A DNA stretch of 64,000 bases from Alphaproteobacteria bacterium (GTDB lineage: Bacteria; Pseudomonadota; Alphaproteobacteria; Bin65): NCBI GenBank assembly GCA_021776685.1, contig JAJFFJ010000003.1, positions 39,041 through 103,040 of the forward strand, given 5' to 3'. Every line of letters starts with the position of its first letter. Within the stretch, counting starts at the first letter, position 1. The position numbers were made by a program, and so were the translations under genes. Below, piece after piece: positions 25,522 to 33,500 of the stretch. The notes below the pieces were generated by a model. The model was not told the DNA's origin and did no database searches. It saw only the letters and a program-made list of their open reading frames with translations.

Positions 25522-26598
25522 CTATTCCGCGGCCTGTGCCTGACGGTCAGCGAAGTGCGGCATCACCTCCTGCGAGAACAGACGCATGGAAGCCAGTGCC
25601 TGGTCATGGCTCACCGTGTTAAAGTTTACCTGTAGAGAGGCGATCTCAAAGCCACCGGTGATTTCTTGATATTCCTCGATCTGTTTGATGATCGATTGCG
25701 GCGTCCCGATCCAGGCGGCGCCCTTTGCCACCTGGGTATCGAAGTTTTCCTGGGCCAGGCTTTCGATGATCTTGTCGTAGCCCGGATAGTCTTTCGAGCT
25801 TGATCCACCGGTCCAATCCGAAGCCGCCTCTACCAGCGAATTCAGGTAACGGTTCAACGGTTCACGGGCGATTTCACCCGCCGTGTCGGCATCTTCGTGG
25901 CATAGCATGTGGAATGCGAGCATGACCTTGCCGTCGCCCGGATGTCCGGCTTCGCGCCAGTTGTCCCTGTATAGCTGCAGCAGTTCCTTCATTTTGCCGC
26001 CGGCCATAGGTATCCCCATGAGCCGGTATCCGCGCTTGCCGGCATTGATAAAGCTCTCCGGTGTCGCTAGCGCAGCAACCCAAAAGGGCGGCCGCGGCTG
26101 CTGAACCGGCCGTGGCAACGAGGTCACATTCTCGAAGCTGTGAAATTCACCATTCACGGTTACATCTTCTTCTTCCAACAACCGCCTGACGGTTTCCATG
26201 CCCTCCTCGAACCGGGCGCGACTCTCATCCAGACTGACGTTGAAACGGTCAAATTCGTGGGGCAGGAACGCCCGGGCAAACCCGCATTCCATTCGCCCAC
26301 CCGAGATCGCATCCATCATGCCGATCTCACCGGCAATCTTCAGCGGATGGTTGAATGCGGGAAGCACCGCGCCGGTAATCAGACGCGCCTTCCTTGCCCG
26401 CATAGCGCCGGCAATCAGAAAAATATGCGGGTTCGGCGAATAGCCCCCATAGGGATGAAAATAATGCTCCACCGTCCGAAGATTGGTGTAGCCCAGATCA
26501 TCCATGTGATCGACCAGCCGCAGGGCTTCGTCCCAGTATTCCTGTCCGGATTGAACCTCCGGTCCAACGTCTGGAAAAAACTGAATGCCAAATTCCAT
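25522..26598 (-). CDS. LLM-class flavin-dependent oxidoreductase (second copy type)
   Basis: The 358-residue luciferase-like monooxygenase shows MEFGIQFFPDVGP, TNLRTVEHYFHPYGGYSPNPHIFLIAGAM, RLITGAVLPAFNHPLKIAGEIGMMDAISGGR and ARAFLPHEFDRF. It should use reduced flavin to oxygenate or cleave an organic substrate. The frame is open to 26628, but the ATG at 26598 follows GGGGGAGGAAC and matches family starts. It is divergent from a MarR regulator over 131 bases containing a good minus-strand promoter (26652-26681). The substrate is unknown. Confidence 0.9.
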   Translation of the reverse strand: MEFGIQFFPDVGPEVQSGQEYWDEALRLVDHMDDLGYTNLRTVEHYFHPYGGYSPNPHIFLIAGAMRARKARLITGAVLPAFNHPLKIAGEIGMMDAISGGRMECGFARAFLPHEFDRFNVSLDESRARFEEGMETVRRLLEEEDVTVNGEFHSFENVTSLPRPVQQPRPPFWVAALATPESFINAGKRGYRLMGIPMAGGKMKELLQLYRDNWREAGHPGDGKVMLAFHMLCHEDADTAGEIAREPLNRYLNSLVEAASDWTGGSSSKDYPGYDKIIESLAQENFDTQVAKGAAWIGTPQSIIKQIEEYQEITGGFEIASLQVNFNTVSHDQALASMRLFSQEVMPHFADRQAQAAE

Positions 26599-26651
26599 AA
26601 CTTGTTCCTCCCCCACGGACGGCCCCAAACGGCGTCCTGCACATGGCCCAA

Positions 26652-26681
26652 ATATTAATCCGTATACTGATCAATTGACAA
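26652..26681 (-). promoter_or_regulatory. Putative sigma-70 promoter for the LLM gene with overlapping palindrome
   Basis: On the minus strand TTGTCA (26681-26676) and TAATAT (26657-26652) are 18 bases apart, about 50 bases before the LLM start. The palindrome TCAATTGA (26671-26678) overlaps the -35 element, and TTGACA (26675-26680) on the plus strand could be a -35 for the divergent MarR gene. The arrangement suits repression of both genes by MarR. The motifs are seen; function is inference. Confidence 0.45.
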
Positions 26682-26729
26682 GCCAGATTGGAAGAATGAG
26701 GATGCGCAGCAGATACGTTAGGACAACCA

Positions 26730-27221
26730 ATGGCCGCCAACTCCAAAGCCGCCCTGCTTCGCCAGGAAAAGGCACAAGAACAATCCACACCGGCGGATAC
26801 AATCGATCTGCGCCAAACCCCGGGCCATTTGCTTCGCCGGGCGCAGCAGCGGGCAGTGGAGATATATCAGGAAGAAGTCGGCGAGGACGGACTGCGCCCA
26901 CCGCAATATGCCCTGCTTCTGACAATATTCCAAAATGCAGGCCTGAATCAGACCGAACTTGTCCAACAGACCGGAATTGATCGCAGCACGTTGGCGGATA
27001 TGATTGCCCGCTTGGAAAAGCGGGGGCTTTTGTTACGTCGTCCCGGCGCCGACCAGCGGTCGCGGCAATTGTGGATTACGGATGCGGGCGCTGCGGCGGT
27101 CGAAGCTAATGCCGTTGCGGGCCAGCGGGCACAGGAACGGATCATGGCGCCCATCGCAGATGACGAACGCATCAGATTTCTGGAAATTTTGGGACGAATA
27201 GCAGACCTGCCGCAATCTTGA
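26730..27221 (+). CDS. MarR-family transcriptional regulator
   Basis: The 163-residue winged-helix regulator has the MarR core at about residues 30-140. Segments include LRRAQQRAVEIYQEEVGEDGLRPPQYALLLTIF, the recognition region QTELVQQTGIDRSTLADMIARLEKRGLLLR, and the wing PGADQRSRQLWITDAG. MarR proteins often sense aromatic acids or CoA esters and repress catabolic genes. Its neighbours (LLM oxidoreductase, FAH hydrolase, cupin) fit that pattern. The FAH gene follows by 24 bases, so the two are probably co-transcribed. Confidence 0.93.
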   Translation: MAANSKAALLRQEKAQEQSTPADTIDLRQTPGHLLRRAQQRAVEIYQEEVGEDGLRPPQYALLLTIFQNAGLNQTELVQQTGIDRSTLADMIARLEKRGLLLRRPGADQRSRQLWITDAGAAAVEANAVAGQRAQERIMAPIADDERIRFLEILGRIADLPQS

Positions 27222-27245
27222 TTGCAGATGGTTGAGGAGAAACAC

Positions 27246-28103
27246 ATGCGACTTTGCCGATTTGACGACAACCGGCTGGGCCTGGTCGAGGGCGATCAGG
27301 TGATTGATGTGACAGGTGCGCTGGACGCAATCCCGGCGCAAACATGGCCATTACAGCCAGGCGACCCACTGGCCGCAAATCTGAGCGCTGTTTGCGCGCG
27401 CGTAACGGAGGTCAAGAGCGGCGCGACGGCTCATAGCCTAGCCGGGGTCAAGCTGCTGAGCCCAATTGCCACGCCCTCGAAGATCATTGGTGCGCCGGTG
27501 AACTATTCTGCCCATGCAGACGAGGCCAAGGCCGATCAGGGCGTCGCTCATGGCCAGACTATTTTGAGCATCGAGGAATACGGCCCCTTCCTGAAAGCGA
27601 GCAGTTCGCTTGTGGGACCCTCCGAAGGTGTGGGCCTGCGCCTCACTGACCGCCGGAATGACCATGAAGTTGAATTGGCCGCCATCATCGGAAAGGTGGC
27701 GGACCGGGTCCCAGAAGAAAACGCGCTCGACTATGTGTGCGCCTACTCCATTGGTCTCGACATGACCGTTCGCGGCAAGGAAGACCGCTCCATGCGCAAG
27801 AGCATCGACAGCTATTCGGTGATGGGCCCGTGGCTTGTGACAGCTGACGAGATTGACGACCCCAACAATCTGGATTTCTCCATCACCGTCGGAGATGAGG
27901 TTCGTCAAAAATCAAACACGTCCTACCTGATTTACAATGTGCAGAAGCTGGTCTCCTGGTGTTCCAGCTTTTATGCACTCTATCCGGGCGACATCATCAT
28001 GACCGGCACGCCGGAAGGCGTCGGACCTGTCACCGACGGCGACATCATGGTCTGCGAGATGGAAGGGATTGGACGGATGGACGTCGCCGTGCGGCACGCC
28101 TGA
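27246..28103 (+). CDS. Fumarylacetoacetate hydrolase (FAH)-family protein
   Basis: The 285-residue protein has an FAH-fold C-terminal domain with the metal-site pattern NDHEVELAAIIGK and the segments IGLDMTVRGKEDRSMRKS, YPGDIIMTGTPEGVGPV and DGDIMVCEMEGIGRM. Family members hydrolyse or decarboxylate acylpyruvates and products of aromatic ring cleavage. The ATG at 27246 has a GAGGA site at the right distance and is preferred over the in-frame ATG at 27222. Next to MarR, IclR and cupin genes, it probably acts on a ring-cleavage product; the exact reaction is not resolved. Confidence 0.92.
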   Translation: MRLCRFDDNRLGLVEGDQVIDVTGALDAIPAQTWPLQPGDPLAANLSAVCARVTEVKSGATAHSLAGVKLLSPIATPSKIIGAPVNYSAHADEAKADQGVAHGQTILSIEEYGPFLKASSSLVGPSEGVGLRLTDRRNDHEVELAAIIGKVADRVPEENALDYVCAYSIGLDMTVRGKEDRSMRKSIDSYSVMGPWLVTADEIDDPNNLDFSITVGDEVRQKSNTSYLIYNVQKLVSWCSSFYALYPGDIIMTGTPEGVGPVTDGDIMVCEMEGIGRMDVAVRHA

Positions 28104-28113
28104 GGTTCTACAG

Positions 28114-28917
28114 ATGGCGGGCAAGCCGGCCGACGTCCAAGGGATCAAGTCAATTGAAGTTGGCGGACGCATCCTCAATGCGATCGCGGAAGCGGGCGGT
28201 CCGGTGTCCCTGACAGAGATCGCCGCTGCTGCCGGCCTCCCGAACAGTAACGCCCGCCGCTACCTAATCAGCTTCGCCCGCATCGGGCTGGTTACCCAAA
28301 AAGACAATAATGGCCGGTATAGCCTAGGCCCGCTGGCATTGCGTCTGGGCCTCGCGGCCTTGGGCGAGCTGGATGTCGTTGACGTGGGCGGCGAGGTAAT
28401 CGCTGATCTGTCGAACGCGCTGAACCTAACGGTCGCGCTGATCGTTTGGGGCGACACAGGACCAACAGTCGTGCGGTTCAATCAAAGCCGCCACAATGTG
28501 GCCATTCATGTGCGCGTGGGCGCAGTCGTGCCATTGCTCACCTCTGCCGCCGGTCGTGTATTCCTGTCATTCCTGCCGGAGGACTCCACAGCCCGCCACG
28601 TTGCCACCGAGTTGTCCGCGTCGGATCCACGCCCAGCCGGCACCGCAGACTGGTTTGATGACCGAAAACGCCAACGACGCATGACCGAAGTTAAGAAAAA
28701 TCGCTTTGCCTCCGTTGATGGCGCGGTGGTGCCTGGCCTTCGCGCCGTCGCAGCGCCAGCGTTTGACTCGAACAATGAAATTTGCGCGGCGATTGTGGTG
28801 TATGGGCCTGCCGCCGCCATTGAACTATCTGCCGGAGATGTTGTCCTGGAGCCGCTCATGCGGGCGGCGGAAACGCTCTCAACGAGATTGGGGCACGGGG
28901 CCTTCCAGAAATCCTGA
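28114..28917 (+). CDS. IclR-family transcriptional regulator (second in window)
   Basis: The 267-residue protein has an N-terminal winged helix (about 8-68: IKSIEVGGRILNAIAEAGG, SLTEIAAAAGLPNSNARRYLISFARIGLV) and a C-terminal IclR effector domain. It closely parallels the IclR protein at 12066-12839, including YSLGPLALRLGLAAL. The ATG at 28114 lies 10 bases after the FAH stop, inside the MarR-FAH-IclR run; an upstream in-frame ATG at 28069 would overlap FAH. It may control the cupin gene, whose leader carries two direct repeats (28947-28980). Confidence 0.91.
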   Translation: MAGKPADVQGIKSIEVGGRILNAIAEAGGPVSLTEIAAAAGLPNSNARRYLISFARIGLVTQKDNNGRYSLGPLALRLGLAALGELDVVDVGGEVIADLSNALNLTVALIVWGDTGPTVVRFNQSRHNVAIHVRVGAVVPLLTSAAGRVFLSFLPEDSTARHVATELSASDPRPAGTADWFDDRKRQRRMTEVKKNRFASVDGAVVPGLRAVAAPAFDSNNEICAAIVVYGPAAAIELSAGDVVLEPLMRAAETLSTRLGHGAFQKS

Positions 28918-28946
28918 TGAATTTTGTGAGCCGGCACTTCTCCGTT

Positions 28947-28980
28947 ATTGAATATTGTGATACATATTGAACATTATGTA
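28947..28980 (+). promoter_or_regulatory. Direct repeats in the cupin-gene leader, candidate regulator site
   Basis: Two related sequences, ATTGAATATTGTGA (28947-28960) and ATTGAACATTATGTA (28966-28980), start 19 bases apart, close to two helical turns. They are in an A+T-rich patch between the IclR gene and the cupin gene. TTATGTAAT within this patch also occurs on the minus strand in the leader of the first LLM/IclR pair near 12015-12030. The repeat is seen; binding by IclR is inference. Confidence 0.35.
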
Positions 28981-29002
28981 ATTTCGGCTCGGGAGAGAAC
29001 CA

Positions 29003-29611
29003 ATGGCACCTGAAGGCGCACAACAGGTTGATGGCAATGACGACGGCGAAGTTGGCTTCGACAATGCGCGGGTCATCACTGCGGACGAATATTTTCAGCG
29101 GGTCCGTCATGGCGCCGTTCGAGGCTGCAAGTGGGACGGCGACGAGATGCTGGGCCTGCTGAATGAATTGGGCAAAGATCCGATTCGCCACGCCGAACGC
29201 CGCTTTGTGGCGTTGGTCAATGAAGATCACAGCGATCTTGCTGGCGCCTCCCCGGGCATCTTCATCGGCATTCAACTGATCCATCCGGGTGAACTGGTTC
29301 CCAACCACCGGCACAATTCAGTCGCGATCTATCACTACCTGCAGGGCAAGGGCTGGACCACCGTCGAAGGCGTCAAATACCCCTACAAAAAAGGTGACAC
29401 CATCGTCTGCCCTGCCTGGTCCTACCACGAGCATCAAGCTGACCCGGACCATGATGAAGACACCATCATGTATGTGGCCCAGGACATGCCGGAAATGGCG
29501 GCCAAACGGACCCTGTTCTTTGAAGAGCCGATGGGCCTCGAGAATGTCCGTCACATGGTGCAGGGCACATCCAAATCCTGGAGTGCAACCCGCGACCCGG
29601 ACGCAGAATAG
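29003..29611 (+). CDS. Cupin-domain protein (gentisate dioxygenase-like)
   Basis: The 202-residue protein has one cupin barrel. The metal-binding motif is in GELVPNHRHNSVAIYHYLQGKG and a second motif is in GDTIVCPAWSYHEHQADP. The layout resembles the cupins of gentisate 1,2-dioxygenase and related ring-cleavage enzymes, but those are longer (about 340 residues with two cupins), so this is a short relative. It follows the IclR gene by 85 bases. Together with the FAH protein it could form a ring-cleavage/hydrolysis pair; this is inference. Confidence 0.85.
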   Translation: MAPEGAQQVDGNDDGEVGFDNARVITADEYFQRVRHGAVRGCKWDGDEMLGLLNELGKDPIRHAERRFVALVNEDHSDLAGASPGIFIGIQLIHPGELVPNHRHNSVAIYHYLQGKGWTTVEGVKYPYKKGDTIVCPAWSYHEHQADPDHDEDTIMYVAQDMPEMAAKRTLFFEEPMGLENVRHMVQGTSKSWSATRDPDAE

Positions 29612-29622
29612 GAACAGCAGCG

Positions 29623-30066
29623 TCAGACGACGGCATTTACTGGGGTGAGCGTTACCGTCGCCAAAGCGCATTGTCCTTCAACTCCGTCCGACACGGCATA
29701 GACCCGAGAGGTGACAACGCAAATATTGCGCCCAACCCTTTCGACTTGCGCGCGGGCGACAATCCGGTCGCCTGTAGCAGGCTCCAGGAAATTGATCTTC
29801 AGCTCGATCGTGACTGCGATCTGATCTGCTGGATATAGGCTGGTCGCAGCGCCGCCCGCGGCATGATCCGCCAACGCGCTCACTACCCCGCCGTGAAGGG
29901 CACCTGTAAATTGAAATAGGTTGGCGGTCGGTGTCAGCGCAATCTCCACCGTGCCAGGCCCCACATCCAGCAATTCCGTGCCAATGGATTTCGTGAATCC
30001 TTGGGCCGCCATCACCCGCCCAACTTTTGCAGCGTAATCGGGATCTTTTGGCTCAAATCCTGGCAT
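29623..30066 (-). CDS. PaaI-type hotdog thioesterase
   Basis: The 147-residue hotdog-fold protein has the PaaI-family motif FTGALHGGVVSALADHAAGGAA and a C-terminal strand with VVTSRVYAVSDGVEGQCALATVTL. Such enzymes hydrolyse aromatic or medium-chain acyl-CoA thioesters and rescue CoA from dead-end products. It is convergent with the cupin gene and divergent from the hsp20 leader. The substrate is unknown. Confidence 0.9.
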   Translation of the reverse strand: MPGFEPKDPDYAAKVGRVMAAQGFTKSIGTELLDVGPGTVEIALTPTANLFQFTGALHGGVVSALADHAAGGAATSLYPADQIAVTIELKINFLEPATGDRIVARAQVERVGRNICVVTSRVYAVSDGVEGQCALATVTLTPVNAVV

Positions 30067-30138
30067 TTTGATACAATCCTGTCTGCGGTACCGCTAAATC
30101 CAAATGCTTCTATTCGTGTGGGATATCAATTGGTTATA

Positions 30139-30276
30139 GGGGGTTGAATCGAAAAATTCGATCCCCACATAAGTCATGTACCAGGCGCCGCATGTCGGGC
30201 CCGGGCACTGTACCAGAATGGAATACCGTCCCAATGGAGGTATTCCCCAACATTGCTCTAACGGAGGATGTGTCTG
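30139..30276 (+). promoter_or_regulatory. ROSE-type RNA thermometer in the small heat-shock gene leader
   Basis: The leader carries three hairpins. The first has arms ATCGAA (30148-30153) and TTCGAT (30157-30162), flanked by GGGG and CCCC. The second has arms 30220-30227 and 30239-30246 (8 bp). The last hides the ribosome binding site. In it C51-G70, A52-U69, U53-A68, U54-G67, C56-G66, U57-A65, C58-G64 and U59-G63 pair (numbers plus 30200), with G55 bulged and loop AAC. UUGCU paired to GGAGG with one bulged G is the hallmark of ROSE elements, which melt at heat-shock temperature. Pairing is read from sequence; melting is inferred. Confidence 0.8.
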
Positions 30277-30732
30277 ATGAACACAATCGATCTGTCTCCC
30301 CTATTTCGTTCCACCATCGGCTTCGACCGGGTTTCGCGCCTGCTCGATTCCGCCCTTAGCGGCGGAGAGGCGCCGTCCTATCCGCCCTACAACATCGAGA
30401 AAGTCGAGGACAACCGGTATCGCATCGTGTTTGCAGTTGCCGGATTTGGCGAGAATGACCTGACTGTCACGGTGAAAGAGAACACCCTGCTGGTATCCGG
30501 CAAAGTGGAAGGCGACGGCGAGAATGTCCGTTACCTGCACCGTGGGATCGCCGGCCGTGCCTTCGAGCGCCGCTTCGAACTGGCGGACCATATCCAGGTG
30601 GACGCCGGCCGGTTGGAAAACGGCCTGCTGATTATCGACCTGACGCGGGAAGTGCCGGAGGCCCTCAAGCCTCGCAGTATTCCGATTGCGGCGGGATCCG
30701 CCAAGGTGATCGAGCAGAAGGTCGCCGCATAA
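30277..30732 (+). CDS. Small heat-shock protein, Hsp20/alpha-crystallin family (IbpA-like)
   Basis: This ATP-independent holdase keeps unfolded proteins soluble for DnaK/ClpB. The 151-residue protein has an N-terminal arm (LSPLFRSTIGFDRVSRLLDSAL), an alpha-crystallin domain at about 35-125 (PPYNIEKVEDNRYRIVFAVAGFGENDLTVTV through GLLIIDLTREVPE), and a short tail with the I-x-I-like segment RSIPIAA. An ATG at 30268 abuts the GGAGG, so the ATG at 30277 (MNTIDLSP) with 9-base spacing is preferred. Translation is probably heat-controlled by the ROSE-type leader. A strong terminator follows. Confidence 0.94.
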   Translation: MNTIDLSPLFRSTIGFDRVSRLLDSALSGGEAPSYPPYNIEKVEDNRYRIVFAVAGFGENDLTVTVKENTLLVSGKVEGDGENVRYLHRGIAGRAFERRFELADHIQVDAGRLENGLLIIDLTREVPEALKPRSIPIAAGSAKVIEQKVAA

Positions 30733-30755
30733 ACCACAGTAACATCAAATAAATT

Positions 30756-30786
30756 GGCCGGCTGTCTCTGGACAGCCGGCCTTTTT
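30756..30786 (+). terminator. Rho-independent terminator after the hsp20 gene
   Basis: A perfect 11-bp stem GGCCGGCTGTC / GACAGCCGGCC (30756-30766, 30771-30781) with loop TCTG is followed by five T. It lies 23 bases after the stop. Confidence 0.92.
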
Positions 30787-30811
30787 CATTTCGATACCCG
30801 TGAATATGAGG

Positions 30812-31180
30812 CTAGCCACCGCCCTCGGTGCGTTCACGCTCAGCCAGCGCGATAGCTTCCATTTTTGCCCATTGATATTCCCTGGACGCCAGAAACACGA
30901 CATAGATCGACAACATCAGTATCACGGCGCAAGGCAAGGCATTGCCCCAAAAAAACCGATCCCAGCTATCAAGGTTCACGCCCACGCCAGCGCCTGGCCT
31001 CACCAGCTGTTTGGTGAAGATCTGCAGCGGGATCGTGACAATGACCACAAAGAAGATCATACCGATGAACCACATGAAGCTGCGCCGCCAGACCGCACCG
31101 ATGATAGCGGCAATCAGAGCTGCAGACCCTGATGCAAAGACCGCGCTGTAGAAACGGTGGGCAATTATGTCTTCCAACAT
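30812..31180 (-). CDS. Small membrane protein of unknown function
   Basis: The 122-residue protein has three likely membrane helices, at about residues 8-28, 34-55 and 82-102. A charged C-terminal tail (YQWAKMEAIALAERERTEGGG) follows. I do not recognise a specific family. It lies alone on the minus strand, downstream of the hsp20 terminator in the opposite orientation and 103 bases after malonyl-CoA decarboxylase in reading order. The start is an ATG at 31180; the sequence composition and membrane pattern support a real gene over the overlapping plus-strand frame. Confidence 0.65.
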   Translation of the reverse strand: MLEDIIAHRFYSAVFASGSAALIAAIIGAVWRRSFMWFIGMIFFVVIVTIPLQIFTKQLVRPGAGVGVNLDSWDRFFWGNALPCAVILMLSIYVVFLASREYQWAKMEAIALAERERTEGGG

Positions 31181-31283
31181 CTATTCGTCTTTCATCGGCC
31201 AATCTTAGGGCGACACCCTGTGTAAGCAGCAGCTTAGGCGGAACGTCGGGTTGCCGCAATTGGCGTGGCCGCCCCAAGCCAAT

Positions 31284-32711
31284 TCAGGATTTCTTCGCCA
31301 GACTGCGCACACTGCTGCCTGCGACGACCTTCCCTGATTCAGAATAGGCCTCATGATTGGCCTCGATGCTGTCCCGCTTGTAGAGATAGTTGACCATCAT
31401 CCCCGCAGACTGACGGAGGCCTTTTCCCGACAGGTCCGCCTTCCAGTTTATGCGTTCCAGACGCGCGCCGTTGGAAAGGTGGAAATTCGCAACAGAGTCC
31501 AGTGCGGCGCCTGACTCCCGCTTCCCATGAACCAGATAGCGCGCAAGAATTCGCTGAAATGCGGGCTTGGCCGCGGCATCGTCCAAACTCTCAAGCCAGT
31601 CTCCGGACGATAGCAGCTTCACGAGACCTGGCCCCGGTGGGTTACCGTTAAACAACGCCTTGGTCTCTGCGGCGGTGAACAGGGTTTCCGGATCCTGCTG
31701 GCCAACCCATCGTTTGAAGCCAGGTACGGGCGACAGGGTCGCAAATGTCTTGAGCGACGGCACCTCCTGCACCAGCACATCGACCACCCGTTTAATCAGA
31801 AATCCGCCGAAACTGATGCCGTGAAGTCCTGCCTGAGCATTCGAAATCGAGTAGAAGATGGCGGTGTCAGCCTGGTCGGGGTCCACCGCCGGCGCGCCTG
31901 TGTCGAGCAAGACGCCCACATTGTCGGCCATGCCGTTGGTGAGTGCGACTTCTACAAAGATCAACGGCTCGTCCGGCATGCCAGGATGGAAATATGCAAA
32001 ACACCGCCGGTCTGACGCCAGGCGGTTCTTGAGATCGTCCCAGCTAGAAATTGCATGCACGGCCTCATAGGCGATGAGCTTTTCCAGAAGGTTGGCGGGG
32101 GCTTCCCAAGTTATCTGGCGTAGTTCAAGAAAACCGATATCAAACCACCGCCGGAGAATATCCTTGAGGTCCGCCAGAAAGCCGAAAAATCTCGGATCAG
32201 CCGCCGCGAATTCCAGGAGCCGGGCGCGCATATCAACAAGAAACTTCACCCCCTCGGGCAAAGCGTTGAACTGAGTCAGAAGACGAACCCGCGGCGATTC
32301 CAGTGCTTCCCGTAATTCCTCTTCCGCCAAGTATTTTGAATTTTCCGATGCCGCGGTCAGATAGCGCTCTGCGGCACCGGCGATCTCCTCCTCCATTGGC
32401 CCGAATTCGTCGGCAAGCAGACCCAGAAAATCTTGCTGCCCCTCGTCGTTGAGTCCCAGATATTCATGGCCGAGCGCAGCGGCGCGCGCGCGGGCGGAGG
32501 CTTCACCGCCTTTCGCGTCGAGACAGGCGAGCACCTGTTCACGGATGCGTTTTATGTCCACATCGGACAGCGCGCCCGGCTCGCGGCGCGAGGTGTCGCT
32601 GCCCGCTATCCCACGCCAGATGTCCCTGAGATTGGAGACAGCGCGGTCAATCAATCCCGGCTCGCTGCCGGTCTGCCGGCCTTCGTCTTCAGGCGAAGGG
32701 GTCTCCGTCAC
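31284..32711 (-). CDS. Malonyl-CoA decarboxylase
   Basis: MCD converts malonyl-CoA to acetyl-CoA and CO2. The 475-residue protein has an N-terminal helical domain and a C-terminal GNAT-like catalytic domain. Family segments include LPEGVKFLVDMRARLLEF, RWFDIGFLELRQITWEAPANLLEKLIAYEAVHAI, CFAYFHPGMPDEPLIFVEVALT, IFYSISNAQAGLHGISFGGFLIKRV, and LVHGKRESGAALDSVANFHLSNGARLERINW. Its start overlaps the upstream alpha/beta hydrolase stop by 4 bases, so the genes are coupled. It probably serves disposal of malonyl-CoA or malonate-derived carbon. Confidence 0.94.
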   Translation of the reverse strand: MTETPSPEDEGRQTGSEPGLIDRAVSNLRDIWRGIAGSDTSRREPGALSDVDIKRIREQVLACLDAKGGEASARARAAALGHEYLGLNDEGQQDFLGLLADEFGPMEEEIAGAAERYLTAASENSKYLAEEELREALESPRVRLLTQFNALPEGVKFLVDMRARLLEFAAADPRFFGFLADLKDILRRWFDIGFLELRQITWEAPANLLEKLIAYEAVHAISSWDDLKNRLASDRRCFAYFHPGMPDEPLIFVEVALTNGMADNVGVLLDTGAPAVDPDQADTAIFYSISNAQAGLHGISFGGFLIKRVVDVLVQEVPSLKTFATLSPVPGFKRWVGQQDPETLFTAAETKALFNGNPPGPGLVKLLSSGDWLESLDDAAAKPAFQRILARYLVHGKRESGAALDSVANFHLSNGARLERINWKADLSGKGLRQSAGMMVNYLYKRDSIEANHEAYSESGKVVAGSSVRSLAKKS

Positions 32712-33496
32712 ATTATGCGCCGTAGGGCATCCAGCGTCTGATCTGGCATTTCAACCATCATCATGTGACCGCACTCTGGAATGATCTCCACCTGCGCGTC
32801 TTTGATAGCATCCACCAGCGGCCCCGCAGCCTTTACACTGGTCATACGGTCCTTCTCGCCAAGCACAAATATTGTCGGGCAGGCGACCTTGGTGGCGACT
32901 TCCAGAGCATCGCCATAATCGTTGGCAGCTGCAAGATCGACGCCCAGCGCCTCAGCCTTGCCAAGCTCCAGAATTCGCTGACCGCCCCGCAGCATCCAGT
33001 AGCCGGGCGCCTTGTGGCCACCAAGGTGAGCCCGCCGGTCGAACCCCCATGAGGTCACCATATCGACGGCCTGCTGCTCACCGGCCTGGGCCGATTTCAA
33101 CAAATTGGGATGAACCGGCATTTTTGCCGCCGTCGCACATAGGCCGATCGCCGTCACCTGATCCGGGAACCGGACTGCAGCCTCGATGGCGATAAATGTG
33201 CCCAGGGAATGTCCAACCACGGCTGCAGTCTTGAGCCCAGCGGCGGCGATGACCGCACCCGTCCAGTCCGCCATGGCTTCTATGCTTGTCAGCGCAGGGC
33301 CTTCCGACCGTCCATGTCCCGGTAGATCGAGTGCCAGTACTGCGCGGCCATGCCAGGCAAAATAGCGAGTCTGGAGCTGCCACGCCGTGTGATCCATGCC
33401 CGAGCCATGGATGAAAATGACACCCGGAAGCGTTGGGTCAAACTCCCGTCCCCCGGTGGCAGCGTAAACCGTCTTGCCGTCAACATTCAGTTCCAT
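32708..33496 (-). CDS. Alpha/beta-hydrolase
   Basis: The 262-residue alpha/beta-hydrolase has the oxyanion motif IFIHGSGMDHTAW, the nucleophile elbow VVGHSLG (Ser near residue 97), and a C-terminal catalytic histidine in ECGHMMMVEMPD. The acidic member is likely the Asp in LGEKDRMTS. The substrate is open: esters, lactones or CoA-derived ring-cleavage products are typical. It sits 4 bases after metY and overlaps malonyl-CoA decarboxylase by 4 bases, so the three genes form one operon. Confidence 0.9.
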   Translation of the reverse strand: MELNVDGKTVYAATGGREFDPTLPGVIFIHGSGMDHTAWQLQTRYFAWHGRAVLALDLPGHGRSEGPALTSIEAMADWTGAVIAAAGLKTAAVVGHSLGTFIAIEAAVRFPDQVTAIGLCATAAKMPVHPNLLKSAQAGEQQAVDMVTSWGFDRRAHLGGHKAPGYWMLRGGQRILELGKAEALGVDLAAANDYGDALEVATKVACPTIFVLGEKDRMTSVKAAGPLVDAIKDAQVEIIPECGHMMMVEMPDQTLDALRRIM

Positions 33497-33500
33497 ATCG

